From contig JAYXKI010000017.1 in NCBI GenBank assembly GCA_037892935.1, positions 310,001 through 374,000 of the forward strand: a stretch of 64,000 nt of DNA, read 5' to 3'. Below, piece by piece: positions 1 through 12,123 of the stretch (the stretch's first letter is position 1; each line of letters begins with the position of its first letter). The notes beneath the pieces were generated by a model. The model saw nothing but the letters and a program-made list of their open reading frames with translations, was not told the origin of the DNA and ran no database searches. Source of the stretch: Phlebopus portentosus (Eukaryota; Basidiomycota; Agaricomycetes; Boletales; Boletinellaceae). The position numbers and the translations under genes are program-made.

Positions 1-456
1 TTGAGTCTCTTGCAGACCAGTCTGAGTGCCACGACATTCGACGCCCGAGGCTGACAAGGACATGTCAGATATATATCAAGCAACACTCAATATATGCGCA
101 TCGAAAGTAATATGAACACTGACAAAACGCATCTCTAACAGATATCTCGACGAGGGCTCCCAGAACCACGTCGATCTCGTCTCATACGTCGGTAGTGCGG
201 GGATTTCTCGTGTGTATCGGCAGATACAGTCAACAAGTTCGTCGGGTAGAGCATCTAATGGTGACGTCTCTAATTGAGATTGAGATTGAATTTGCTGCAG
301 AGCTGGCGATCGTGATTGCGTTAATTTCGACAAAGACCGGGTAAGTGCGAATCCTAGTTCGTGTCCGAGTCCGGAGCTAGAGCAAGAACCATACCCGGAA
401 TCAGAGCAGGAGACATATCCAGAATCAGAGGCGGAGTCATCCATCAAGCAGCTCAT
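1..456 (-). CDS. F-box protein, 5' part (runs off the left edge)
   Basis: The ATG at 456 opens 111 codons: a Ser/Gly/Tyr-rich leader (repeats of SDSGYGS type), then an F-box-like start LDALPDELVDCICRYT. A GT donor at 123 and a CAG acceptor ending at 51 give a 73-nt intron, and exon 2 (50 to 1) continues in phase as PRASNVVALRLVCKRLK. The LRLVCKRL tail is the usual second half of a fungal F-box. F-box proteins bind Skp1 and bring substrates to SCF ubiquitin ligases; the substrate-binding part is outside the window. The intron is inferred from splice signals and from the restored F-box. Confidence 0.62.
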
Positions 457-1318
457 GATGTGTTATACAATAGAGTATCAAAACAGATTTGACGAAAGCA
501 TTCCAACTCAGAGAAAGCAAACAAGAATAGCGAGCGATGCAAAGGAAGGAAGGAAAGACAGGACTCGAAAGCTCGAGCTCGACGCAAGCGCATGAGCAAA
601 CTTGATAAAACCAGTGCAGTACCGACCTCATTCGCGTCTTAGACTGACCTGTCAGCCGCATTAGCGCAGGCATAACGCTCGCCGCAAACCGCAAACCGCA
701 AAGTTGACGACGGGTTTCAGTAGTACTTGCCAGTGATTCACATTCAACACTCGAAGAACAACGTTACAAACTCGTAAGTACATCAACTTCAAGCAGAAAC
801 ATAATAAATAGCCTTTGTTCGGTTTGAAGCGCTGCCCAAGTTAGGAAATGAAAGCGAGAACAGCTTGCTGCCAACCGTATACAGCGCAGGCTGAAACGCG
901 GCGCCACAACACACAAACAAAAGCAAATAAAGCAAAAACTGGCAAAAGCAAAACAGTCGTTGCAACTTACAGTCAGAAAAGTTCGTAATATGTACACGTG
1001 AAGGGGAATAAGCATTCGTTCGACAGAGCTATAGACTCTATCAAGGCGTGAACACGAGGGAACGTCGGCGTGAAGCTGTAAAATCGTGCGGTCAATCCGG
1101 TCAACAGCAACAAAGGCATCGAAAATCGTGAATTGTGATGAGAAAAGGGAAAAGGAGTGCATAGGGATCAGTATTCATAGCATATTGTTCCTTGTGTTTC
1201 ACTAACAGCGCGGCCTTATTTTGCCGGCGTACGGAAGACATAGGGGTCAGGTTTTGGACTGTGGTTAGTTATAAAAGCATGATTTTTCTCTCTCTAATGG
1301 ACCTCGTGAGCAATAGAA
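457..1318. other. Intergenic region, no gene recognised
   Basis: This stretch lies between the start of the F-box gene and the last exon of the next minus-strand gene. Open frames here (for example 764-1162 minus) are rich in Cys/Phe/Leu and contain no recognisable domain or splice-consistent extension. I take it as the F-box promoter plus the 3' UTR of the neighbour. Confidence 0.5.
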
Positions 1319-4300
1319 TCACACGCGGATGGTTCGAGGGATCGCAGAAGGTTGTCTGTTCAGGGGTCGCGGACGACTGATCCTGAGTGTCTCAATTCTT
1401 TAAGCAGATGAGCTGGTTTCAAGCAAAACGAGACCAGATACATACCTGAGCGACGATCCTTGACCGGTATTCTCCTTGCCCTTCTGTGGAGATTTCCTCG
1501 TATTAGTCTTGGCAGATCCAGATATCAGCTTGCGAGCACCCAATAACATGCTACTGCGAGAACCGGGGCCAGGCTGATCAAGCGTGTCCTTTGAGACCCT
1601 ATCCACCTTCGCTTTCGGTTTCAGCGCAGTAAATACGGGTTTACGTCGTTGAGCATTCGGACGCGCAAACGCTTCCTGAAGGGGATTCGGGATCTGCCTG
1701 GTAATTTTAATAGCTGGTACTGCAACATTTGGCGCTGGTGCAGGTTTGGGAGCATTCGGAGGACGCGCAAAGACACGAACACGGGGATAGGGCGAAGGCC
1801 GGGAGATCGTTCGTGGTCGACGAGCACATCCATGGAATTCAGGTGGAAGCGGAACAAAGGTTTTCTTCGATTGTTCTAACAAAGCCTTCCATGCGGCTGG
1901 GTCAGGAGGAGGTTGGAATGCTGTCTCAAAGTCAACACAGGTCTATACGCCGATAGATGGATGCTTACTCTGAAGAGCATCAATTGAATATGGAGTATCA
2001 GCCCACTGACGTCTACTAGCATCTACGGTCATGCGAGCTTCAAGTTGAAGGGCATGCATCATCCGCAATGCTGGACCAACATCCTCGCTCTCCCATTGCA
2101 CAACATTGATGTCAGAAACGGGCAGGTTTTGCGTGAATGTCGACTCCAAGGACAGCTTGGAAGAACTGCACGAATACGACAATGCATCATGAAGTTCAGG
2201 CGCTTCCTCAATTGTTTCATAGACGGACGAGGTGCGAGAAGCGCGTGCTTCGGAGATTTTGCGTCGATGTCCGCTTCCTCTCCTATGCAGTCTCGATCTC
2301 CCAGATCCACTAACATTCGCCGAGCTGGCGAGCAGAACGTTTAGACGATCGATGTCAATGCTACCCTGTGAACCGGTGAACTGCGACGACGACCGCGATG
2401 TCCGAGATCGAGTCAGAGGGGGTGTGTCTGTCATCGAGGTAGCGGTTGCTTGGCCGGTGGAAGCGCTTCGCTTCCGAGCTGCAGCCTCTGGCCTGCGGAA
2501 TACAACAAGCGACTGTCCTGTCATTTTGGTAAGCTTAAACGTAAGAACGCTATGAATGAGGGTGACATACTCGTGTTGGTATTATCCTCGCCTTCTCCAC
2601 TCAAACAGCAGTCTTCAAGACTCTTTCGCTGAAGAAGACCATGCTGCGCCAAGCTCATTCTGCCGTCACCAAAGTGAGGATCATATGCAGACAGACGGGA
2701 CACTTCCGGATTTTGATCTGTAGGTTGATCAATTTGACAGCCCGCAGCCTCTGAGCTGACCGTCGAAACAAACGACTGCCTTTCGATGCTGGACGAATCT
2801 TTGGCATCAACATCGGGCTGTAGATATGAGCCATACGCAGAAGTGAAAGACGGTCTGCTAATCAGACGAGCCTTATCCGGAGATCCGTCCACACTATAGT
2901 CATAGTCATCTTTGCTTGGAATTCTAGTAAGGACCTTCCCGACGTAATCCCTGTGGTGTCTCTTCTCCATACGTGCGCACGGAGAACGTTCAAGCATAGA
3001 ACGAATTGATCGACGTCTGACAAAGCCTCCTCCAAGCATCTAAATAACAAAAGGTAAGGAACGAAACTTGGATATCGCTGATTCATACGTACTGAAATGA
3101 CTGTATCGTCGTCCTTCCTCGGGCTGCCACGAGTTTCAAAGCTATAAACAGAGACAGGCCTGAACTGAGCAGGTGCCATAAGGCCGGGCCTGTAGCTACT
3201 CTGGCCAAATAGAGATTCTTGCGATCCCATCATAGAACGCCTTCCCGTATCATCAATGAGGGAATCCTGGTAACGATCCCGCTCACCATCCACGAGGGAA
3301 TCGTATGAGGAATGCCAATTCATACTCGAATCCGCCTGTGATGGAGATGCCGAAATAGATGCAAGAGGAACACCGAGGTCACGAGCTGATTCGAACATCT
3401 TGTCGCCTACGCCAGGTCTCTCTAATCGATGAGCAGAGAACCCACTTGCCACAGATTCAAAGGACGACGTCCGCTGGCGCCACGTAACTGTCGTCCGACC
3501 CGGGTTAAAGCCACGATTGTACAGACTCACGGGAGGACCAGACGTCACCGAAATAATTGACTCGACTTGTCTACGGTTTCGTCGTTGGTGGACATCCGGT
3601 CTAATGTGCGAGTACTGCGAGTCAACAGAGTATTTGGATGCGCCACTATCGACTCTCTGACGCATTGGATCTTGCTTCAAGAATGAGAACGTATCCTCAA
3701 CTGTGCACGACATATCCTCTGATATGCGCTTAGAAGGAACGGGATAATCAAATGGATCTTTGGCACCGTCGCGAGTTACACGGCCATACGATGAAACGGA
3801 TCCAAGACTCAAAATCGAGCTGCGCCAAGCTGCGTTCGGGACTAGAAGAGAACTGCTTGCAGCAGAGGGTCGAGGAGGATAGAAGACAGGACGTGACGAC
3901 CCAAATTCGAAGCCACGACGGATGTCTTCATATGATGCTAATCCCGAAAAACTGACATCGGAATTTTGTCTTGAATGCGCGATTAAACGGTCCAAAGCGC
4001 GCTGTCTGTTGCTATTTGTAGAATCACGGTCGGGATTCATTCCTAAGCTGACATCTGACAAGTTAGTCGCTTTAGCCAGGATCGACCTTAGCATAGCGAT
4101 CTCATCCTCATTAAGCGATGAATACGAATATCTGCGAGTCTCGTGGTCCGGTGGTGGTATGATATCCGAAAGTGTCATGGGTTTGCCTGAGTGCGCAGAG
4201 TCCAAGGAGCAACGAGATTGATTGCGAGCGAATGGCGCGAGGAAGTCGACCTTCGCTGAGTCCGACTGTTCGAAATCAGCAGAATCAGTGGACGAACGCG

Positions 4301-7300
4301 TCGGATCGCACGAATCTGTCAGCATCCGAGGAACACATTCCGGGCGAATGAACGAATTCTCCGAGGAGTTCGTCTCCTCAGAGCACTTAGAAGTGTTTCC
4401 ACCGAACTTAAAATTCAAGTCCAACCTACCCTGCGAAGGCTTGGAAGACGCAGTAGGTCGCACCTCCTGTAATGGCTGCCTCACGCACATGTCCTCATCA
4501 TCCACGCGATCCGAGCCCAAACAGTCTGAAAAGCTGCTATCTCGATAGTCTCCATCACTTGTCATTTCTGAAACTTCTGGAGATTCGGAGAGAACAACTT
4601 CCTGCGCCAGCGAACGATGCATGTTCGGAACAGGGGGAACCTCGGGGGCGTTGAGCGCGCCGAACCCAAGTTTCGAACCGAGGTCACGAACAGAGTATTT
4701 CTTAGGTGTCTTGAACGCCTCCTCGAGCTGCATAACGAAGCTACTGTCATCCGTCGGACCATCACCGTCACAATCAAGCTTTCTCAGCTCCGCAGTGAAG
4801 TCGAACGACTTCTTCGTGTCATTCTCATCGTCGAAAGAAGCGATGAAAGCGTCATCATTGTAATCACTGAACTCGTTGGACAGAGAAGCGGAAAAGACAG
4901 GCACTGACGATCGAACGGGAGGAAGAGGTTCGCGCGGCGGGGTCCCGGGTGACGGTAGGGATGATCTAGCTGATGAACGTTTGGACGGAACCTCCTCGTA
5001 ATTACTAGTAGAGTACGATGCATCTCGCTGCATGCCTTTATTCAACAACATTCGAAGTTCACCGGGAATGTCGCCATCAGGATCCTCGGGATCGAATGAA
5101 ACTGAACGGGAGCCTACGGAGCCTGACGTATTGCGTTTCTCCTGCGCAGGTCGCGCCTTGGCATCTGCAAAGATATCATTGGCTGATGTCAAGACTAAAC
5201 CACTCTGAGAAGCAGATGAACCACGACCTCCTCGCGCGCGTCTTGCCGTTCTGGTCGGAGTGATGGAGCCTTCGGTACCATTTGAGCGTTTCTTGCCGAA
5301 AGTCGCGAAAGATGATGGCATAGCCGGATCAAATTCTAACATACGAGGCTTATTCTGAGCCATAGCCAGCGATGCGTCTGAAACTCGTCGCGACGGAGGA
5401 GGAAGAGGGTGGAAAACGGGGCTTGGTTCATATCGCGCAGGAGAAGCCGAAGAACGCGCTTGACGCTCCTCTCGTCGTAAAACGTGTCGGGTTTCCTTTC
5501 GTTCTGGTTGTTTTAGCTCTATATCTTCTTGAGGCCAGGGTACGATATGTCTCCCTAGGGTTTCTGCAGCGGAAATAGATGCGACTTTCCGACGATGAGT
5601 ATACGCTCTTAGCGAGCCAAGCAAGTTTTCGATCGAAAGTTGCTTGGCTGGTTTCTTGACCACGACATCCGGTTTCGAGTCTTCAACTCGTGATCGTTCA
5701 AGCAAACCGCTTCTAGGTGACTCTCCAACAGGTGAAGCGGTAGGAGTAGCTTCGAGATCAAGTCGGTTGATGAGACAAGCCAAGTCGGAAGTCGCATTGT
5801 CGAGTATCCGAATGACGCCTATACCCAAGACAGTATGAGCATCTACTGCGTACACAAGAAGCTTATATCCTACCTGTATCCTTATCCCCAATAACTCCTC
5901 TTGGCCGTTCACGTCCCAACATTTGCTCAGACAGTGGTCTAGGACGGGCTCTCCTGGATGGGCTATCTAGTGACGTTACGGAGCTTATGTCGAGCAGTGT
6001 CGTCGAGGTTTCCGACCCTCTTCAGTGCACCCAGCTTGTGCTGTCTGCCCCGGCAAGTTTTCTGTTTCCCTGGAATTGCTTTGCATCAAGTCTGGGAACA
6101 GCGAAGCCAGTCCTGGTCGTTCTCGTCTCTCAGGAGACCCTTTCTTGCTCCCGGCGCGTTTCGCTGTCGATGCAGGATCCACACCAGAAGCACGCCGTTC
6201 CTTAACAGTGTCAACTTGGTCATCCCAACGAATCGTCGACGCTCCTGAGCTCTTCGGAGCACGTCCGATAATAGGCTCAGCGTCCGTACCTCGAGGACTG
6301 TCATAATGGACTGTGGCAGCACCAGACTGCGTTCTGTTGTGACGGACTGTTCTGTCTGACGAACTCGAGACTACAGTTGCTTGCGAAGAAACTGAACGAA
6401 TCGTCCCTGACAGATCGACGCTCTTCCTTACAGAACCGAACGTATTCTTGAGTGCTTCAAAACCACTCTTGGAGCTCCGCATGCTCGTTGTCCTCTCTTT
6501 CTTCTTTCTCTCCTTCCTGTCCTTGATTTTCTTGGCCGGTTGCTCGTCGCCCTCAGCAGGCATGTTCTTGAGCTGTGCCCAACTGCCAATACGTGCGAGG
6601 GATCGAACCGAACGTATCGCTCTTAAAGCAATCGAGCCATTCTTTGGTTTCTCTTCATCCTTGGATGGTTGTGTTACAGCTGCAATGCCTTGAAGGGTGG
6701 AGGGACGTTCACCGAAGAGGCTTGGAGATGTGTTCATTCGGATATGACCTCGTCGCGTCGTCGTCGTCGTCACCTTCTCGCCATCATCGGGCATTGGGAC
6801 AGATATGAAATTGGCTTTAGAAGGACCTGTAGACGGTCCGAGAAGCGCACTTGCATCTAATGATTGTGAGCGTTGCCTACGGTCAGAACCCTTGGAGCTC
6901 GCTAAAGCTTCATTGATAATTTCAGTATCTATGCATCACCGATTTGATTGGCATCTTACGAATAGGTTTAAGGGCCTTTACGGGCTGCTTCGTAGTATCC
7001 TTCGCAGAGGACTTCCGGTTCTCCTTTGCAGCTTCCGTCAACCTTTCCTTCGATTTCATCCTAGCCGTTTCCTTGGGTTTGCCCTTGGAGTCGTTCCTTG
7101 CGCGTTTTGCCCACCATTTGTCCTTATCGTCGTCCTTATCCTTGAAAGATGCTTCCGTAGGAGTAGACTTCTTCAAGCCCTTTTTACTGTCCGTAATCTG
7201 CTCCTTTTGTATTTGTGACATCGCCGAGCGGTCCCCATTGTACCTCATTGAGGCCAACGCGGGATTTCTTCTTCTTCAGCACGACGATCTCGCCAATGTC

Positions 7301-7645
7301 GGGATCGTCTGCTGGATCGACGTATATTTCAAAGCTTCTACCAAGAGTCGGGGAATGCGCGCCAACATGACGCGCGACGTCGCTGAAGTCCTTGTTCTTC
7401 TCCTTCTTGGTGCCTCCGAGTAGACTGAGCTTCGATTTCTTGGGCACGAGGCGCTTGCGTGGGGCCAGCTCGATCTTCGGGGCCAATATGTTCGCCGTCG
7501 ACGGGCTTGATGAATGGGTGTCCGTGGCAGAAGGCGTCGCTGTAGTTACTCGTATCGTAGGGAGCTGAGTGAGAGGAGGCGTGGTCATGATTGAATCGCG
7601 TTCCAGCGGCGTAGGTGTGCGAGATAAGGTTGAGCTCCGCATCAT
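1319..7645 (-). CDS. Large Ser/Arg-rich low-complexity protein, basidiomycete-type, function unknown
   Basis: Reads as nine exons: exons 1-2 within 7645-6960, then 6901-6031, 5983-5874, 5818-3093, 3039-2571, 2517-1969, 1920-1446 and 1382-1319. The introns after exon 2 are 47-63 nt and phase-consistent. The product is about 1,960 residues, mostly disordered and rich in Ser, Arg and Pro. Better-conserved islands are RKRLVPKKSKLSLLGG and FEIYVDPADDPDIGEIVV near the N-terminus, ALRAIRSVRSLARIGSWAQL, RARPRPLSEQMLGRERPRG, ILDNATSDLACLINRLDLEA, DTKKSFDFTAEL, FVPLPPEFHG, and a C-terminal RISRPRPLNRQ reached only through the last intron. I recall similar islands in hypothetical proteins of other basidiomycetes but cannot search. 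The exon 1/2 join near 7190-7240 is unresolved: a 46-nt GTACAA..GAGCAG intron works in phase but removes the plausible coding stretch VQWGPLGDVTN. No enzymatic domain or membrane segment is seen. Confidence 0.75.
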
Positions 7646-8896
7646 TAGAGTGCCAGTCGTAAATGATCGTCAGGACGTTAATAAATATGTTGTTTTAGAG
7701 AGAGAGATGAGATGATAGTGAAACAGAGAGAAACGTTGATGTACAAGTCGTGAAGTATACAGAGGTCGTGCGATAAGAGATGATGGTCAGTGCAGGACGT
7801 AGCCGTGAGATGACCGAGATGGTTAAGGGAGGGAAGAAAGTTGCAGTTGCTCGTATAGACGTGTTATAGAGAGATTATTGACTCGAATGGCTCCTGTCCT
7901 GGAATGAAAACCTGCAGCACGTTGCAGGGGCAGCAGTAGTGAATAAGCGACGCGTGTTATGTTATACAGGCCGCAGGAACGCATACCTTCAAATACAGCT
8001 AAGAAAGGATGAATGTATATCACGCAATCCACCTCACCTCACCGCTCACCGTGCAGCAGAAAGAGTTACCTGCGCCGTGAGCGCCTGTTCAGATGAGATG
8101 AACGTACGAAGGAAAGCAGCAGGAATAAGGAGGGGGGACTACGGCCTGAACTAGTAGTTCAACAGAGGTCACGTGTTCGCGTCTCCAGCCGATGTCATCC
8201 GCATCACCTCCATCTGTCCGAGTCCTAGGATAGGCTGTTTGAGAAACAAGCAATTAAGCGACTTGGACTCTTTGTCAGTCTTTGTCCTGCTTGTATCCTG
8301 CATCTCGAAAAGCGACCCCAGTCCAGTATGTGTTTGTATGTCCATCTCATCGCATTCTCTTGCATCTCGCGCCGTGAATGCTTGGCATCATCGTCTCTTC
8401 CCAGCAAGACCTTCTGCCGTCTTGCAGTTGACCGGCACACGATGCCACTAGTACTGAAGCAAAAGGTAGATATATAGCTACCCCCCAATCTACTGCAGTC
8501 TTCTATGGTCTTGGGATACTTTACGACGTGTGTATTGGTCATCGCTGACAGACAGAATGTTGCCGACCTAATCCGTCATGCTGCGCGATACCAGTCCGAT
8601 ATGCTTGCATAACTCGGAAGTCGGGATGGTGACTGAAGTGACGTGGATCGGTGCTTGCGCGGCCCGACGACCCGCATTAGGCAGACTCTCGGTATGAGCC
8701 GAGTTGCGGAACTCACTTCCAATCTCTGGGCGCCCGGCTCTGGCTCTGGATTTCGGCTCACGCTTTGGCCTCTTGACTTGATCGGCGCCAAATCATACAA
8801 GCAAACCAGTCAAGGTCTGCTAAGACCCGCCCCCCCTCCTTCGACCCGAACCACCTCCACCTCGACCAGTCTTCCTCCCAAAGTATCTGGAACGAC
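7646..8896. other. Divergent intergenic region
   Basis: This 1.25-kb gap separates the start codons of the large minus-strand gene (7645) and the metacaspase gene (8897). Frames on both strands are short and domain-free. It should hold both promoters and 5' UTRs; I see no clear TATA element or repeat. Confidence 0.45.
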
Positions 8897-11694
8897 ATGC
8901 ATCACTTTTATTCGCGCTCGCGCAGTAACTCGTTTAATGGCTCAGTTCAAGCTCCCGCGATGCATGACCATATGCACCGTGTACCCTCTCCTTCTCCTGC
9001 GTAAGTCTTGCCTAGGATGCACTCGCCACATGAAAATCGAGGTTAATTATGACACGATTTTTTTTTAAATTCTGATTTCCCAGTTTTCCGACTCCGTGAG
9101 TCCCCCGCTTTGCTTACTGGTTTGTTCGGTTCTTAAGAATTACCGACATACTCGGACAGATATCCAACCTACGAGGCGTTTCAGCAGTCACCGCTCCGCT
9201 CGCCACGTCCTGTATCTCCGGGAGGCTTCGTAATCCCCCAACACGGGTAAGTCAACTATCGTAGATTTTGATTTCCTAAGCATATATTGATGATCTTCAC
9301 ACGATAGCTACGAACCGCCTATCCCTCCTACGGAATGGTAAATTTCAAATTATTCGAAACCTCATTCTTTCCTAAGTACGGTTGATTATAGGGATAATAG
9401 AGGAAGATCAAGAGAAAGGGGAATGGACCTATCCAAAGGCTACACAGCTGTACATACCCATCAAAGTCGTAGACATCATGATCAAGATCCCGTCTACGTA
9501 CAAGCCACATCACAAGAAACTCGTCAGAATAAGTTACACAAGCACCATCATCATGATCGTCATCATAGACCAGCCTCGCATGGTCGGCTTCCGAACATAA
9601 CTATCCATGCCAATGGACAGACGTATGCCGTGCCTTCTCAACCTGCTCATCAACAAGGCGCAAGCGCTCCGGCCCAAGTGGTCTACGGCACGCCTGTAGC
9701 AGCGCATCGCGTTAGGCCATCTCATAGTGCACAACAGCTTCCTCATGCTCATGCAGCTGCTTCCCGTACGTATTTCTTAATACTCTTCTCCGAGATTGCC
9801 TTGTTTCTGGACCTTCCTTTTACGGTCAATCCGGGTGAACTGACGATCTTCACAGCTCACTCAAATCTTATTCCGACAACGCAAATGCCTGTCCCTCGCT
9901 TGCCTCCAAAGGACATCGTTTATTACGGTCCTTCAATAGGCAATAAGCGGCACTATTTCCAGTACTCTCAATGTTCTAGGCGAAAGAAGGCTCTTTGTGT
10001 AAGTATCTTGAGATAATTGCTTTCACTCATGATAGTACCTGACAATTATTTGACCAGATCGGTATCAATTATACCGGACAGGCTAATCAACTCAATGGCT
10101 GCATCAACGATGCGAGAAGAATGCGCAGCTTCTTGATAAGTTCGTATCACTTCTATCTGTCATTTAGGTGTTGTCAACTCACATTTCCGTTAGAGCGCTA
10201 TGGATTCCAACCCGGCGACATTGTCCTATTAACAGACGAGGGTAGATCACAACGAGAACGTCCTACAAGGCGAAATATAATCGATGCCATGAAATGGCTT
10301 GTCCGGGGCGCGCAGGCGAATGATTCCCTAGTTTTTCACTGTTCGTGATTGTTTTAAAAGAGATTGTACTTATATCAGCTCACCACCGAATCAACTTTCA
10401 GTTTCAGGACATGGCGGACAGACGCCAGATCAGGATGGCGACGAAATTGACGGTTATGATGAAAGTGAGCCGACCTTTGATAAACTCAGCTTAGGCATAG
10501 CGGATCCTGACTGTTTCATGCAAAGCCATCTTTCCACTGGACTGGAAAAAAACAGGCCATATCGTTGACGACGTGCGTCTTCATATGTCCTTTAATCTCC
10601 TTTCACATTCCATTCTAACTTTACTTACAGGATATGCATACGCTCATGGTACTACATTTTATCGTGCGCTTTTTTCTAATTAGTAAGACTGACAAAATAT
10701 TAGGTGAGACCTTTGCCAGCAGGTTGTCGACTAACGGTAAGCATTCTAGACGCGTTCGCCTTGAGGAAAGTTGACTGATTTTGATTCTGTGCAGGCCATT
10801 TTCGATGTAATTATCTCCTTTATCTCCTTCTACTCGGCCACGAAACTGACAGCTTAACTTTAGTGTTGCCACTCTGGCTCCGCACTCGGTTCGTCATTCT
10901 GTTCCATGCAATCTTTAGACAATCTCATTTAATTATTTCTCCCACAGACCTGCCATACACATATAGCACTAATGGCAAGCTCAAACGCGAACCCAATCTC
11001 GACCGCGCGGCTGGCGCCGACACATTCGGCGACCGTCCCTTCATCGACGGCCAGCTCAGCATGGAAAACCTCACTCAGGCATTTGCTGATGGCATGCGTG
11101 GCATTAGCGATGAGAGAAGACGCAGGAAGTATGCTTTGAAGATCAAGACAAGTCCTGCGGATGTTGTAAGTCCTTTTCTAATCCGTTTTTAGGAAGTTAT
11201 TCTTCTGATCTGGTAAACATATGTAGATCTGTTGGGCTGGGTGCAAAGACTCTCAGACGAGCGCGGATACGTATCAGAATAACGAAGCTACGGGTGCAAT
11301 GAGCTACGTGAGCATGCTTGCCTCTTTCTCTAAACATTTACAGATAACTGACCGTTCTTTCAAAAGGCGTTCACGAGTTCATTGAGTAAGCAGTATCCAA
11401 CCCTCTCAACTACCCCAACGCACTGACGGCGTATATAATAGAAGCGAAGCCCGACCAGACGTACCAAGAACTCCTCGTAAATATACGGTTCGTAATTGAC
11501 CTCCATGTTTTTTTGCGCGCCATTTCCTTACCAGGTTCATCTATGCACAGGAGAATCCTCAAGCACAGATTTAGCCAGAAACCTCAGCTCTCCGCGTCAC
11601 ATCCAATCGTTCGTCTTCTTCTTGCGCCGCTTCTGCCTTTCACTAACTCTTCACTCCTACTTCTCAGGACACGTCTCTCAAATTCGTCCTCTAA
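8897..11694 (+). CDS. MCA1: Type I metacaspase (Cys peptidase, C14)
   Basis: Reconstructed as 20 exons, from MHHFYSRSRSN at 8897 to DTSLKFVL and TAA at 11694, totalling 541 residues. The N-terminal half is a His/Pro/Gln-rich prodomain (HKHHHHDRHH). The catalytic part starts at RRKKALCIGINYTG, has the His loop HFSGHGGQTPDQDGDEIDG (exon 10402-10464) and the catalytic Cys in DCCHSGSALDLPYTYS (exons 10795-10806, 10864-10888 and 10948 onward). The C-terminus FSQKPQLSASHPI is typical. Metacaspases cleave after Arg/Lys, act in stress response, protein quality control and programmed death, and mature by calcium-dependent self-cleavage. Exon 2 (9084-9095) is only 12 nt and may be skipped without frame change. 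The codon before the CCHSG motif gives DCC where DSC is more usual. Confidence 0.93.
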
Positions 11695-12123
11695 GCAAAC
11701 AGAGACAAGAACTCATGTTTATGGACAACGGTAGCGCCAACGAGCTTCTCTCTGTATCCTTGTATCGATGGCTCCAGTTTCGATGACGATTTTCTTTTCA
11801 CTTTTCTATCATATTGTACCTTTCGATCGATTAATATCCATCCCTTCTTGTGCGATACCTCGTCCTAGTAGTTATTTATCGTGTATCTTCTCGAAATGCA
11901 TGTAGCTCACACCTCCTATTTGCTTGTTCTTTCGTATTCTTATAGAATGAAGGTTCTACTATTATTCGATTATTTGATCCGCGCTCGTTGGTGTTGTATT
12001 CCTTTATGTATCGAGTCTAGAGCTCCTTGCAAACGTGAACGTGAATGATCATCGTTTTACGCGCTATAGATCCGACAGTACAAGTCTTACTTTCACAACC
12101 TTCTCTCTTAACATATCCGCAGA
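11695..12123. other. Convergent 3' flanks
   Basis: The metacaspase (+) ends at 11694 and the HyuB gene (-) ends at 12124. The 430 bp between them is pyrimidine-rich with no ORF or repeat I can support and probably holds both 3' UTRs. Confidence 0.45.

Noticed and set aside
764..1162. 132-codon open frame on the minus strand
   Set aside because: Cys/Phe/Leu-rich composition, no domain, no splice partner; it looks like chance in intergenic DNA.
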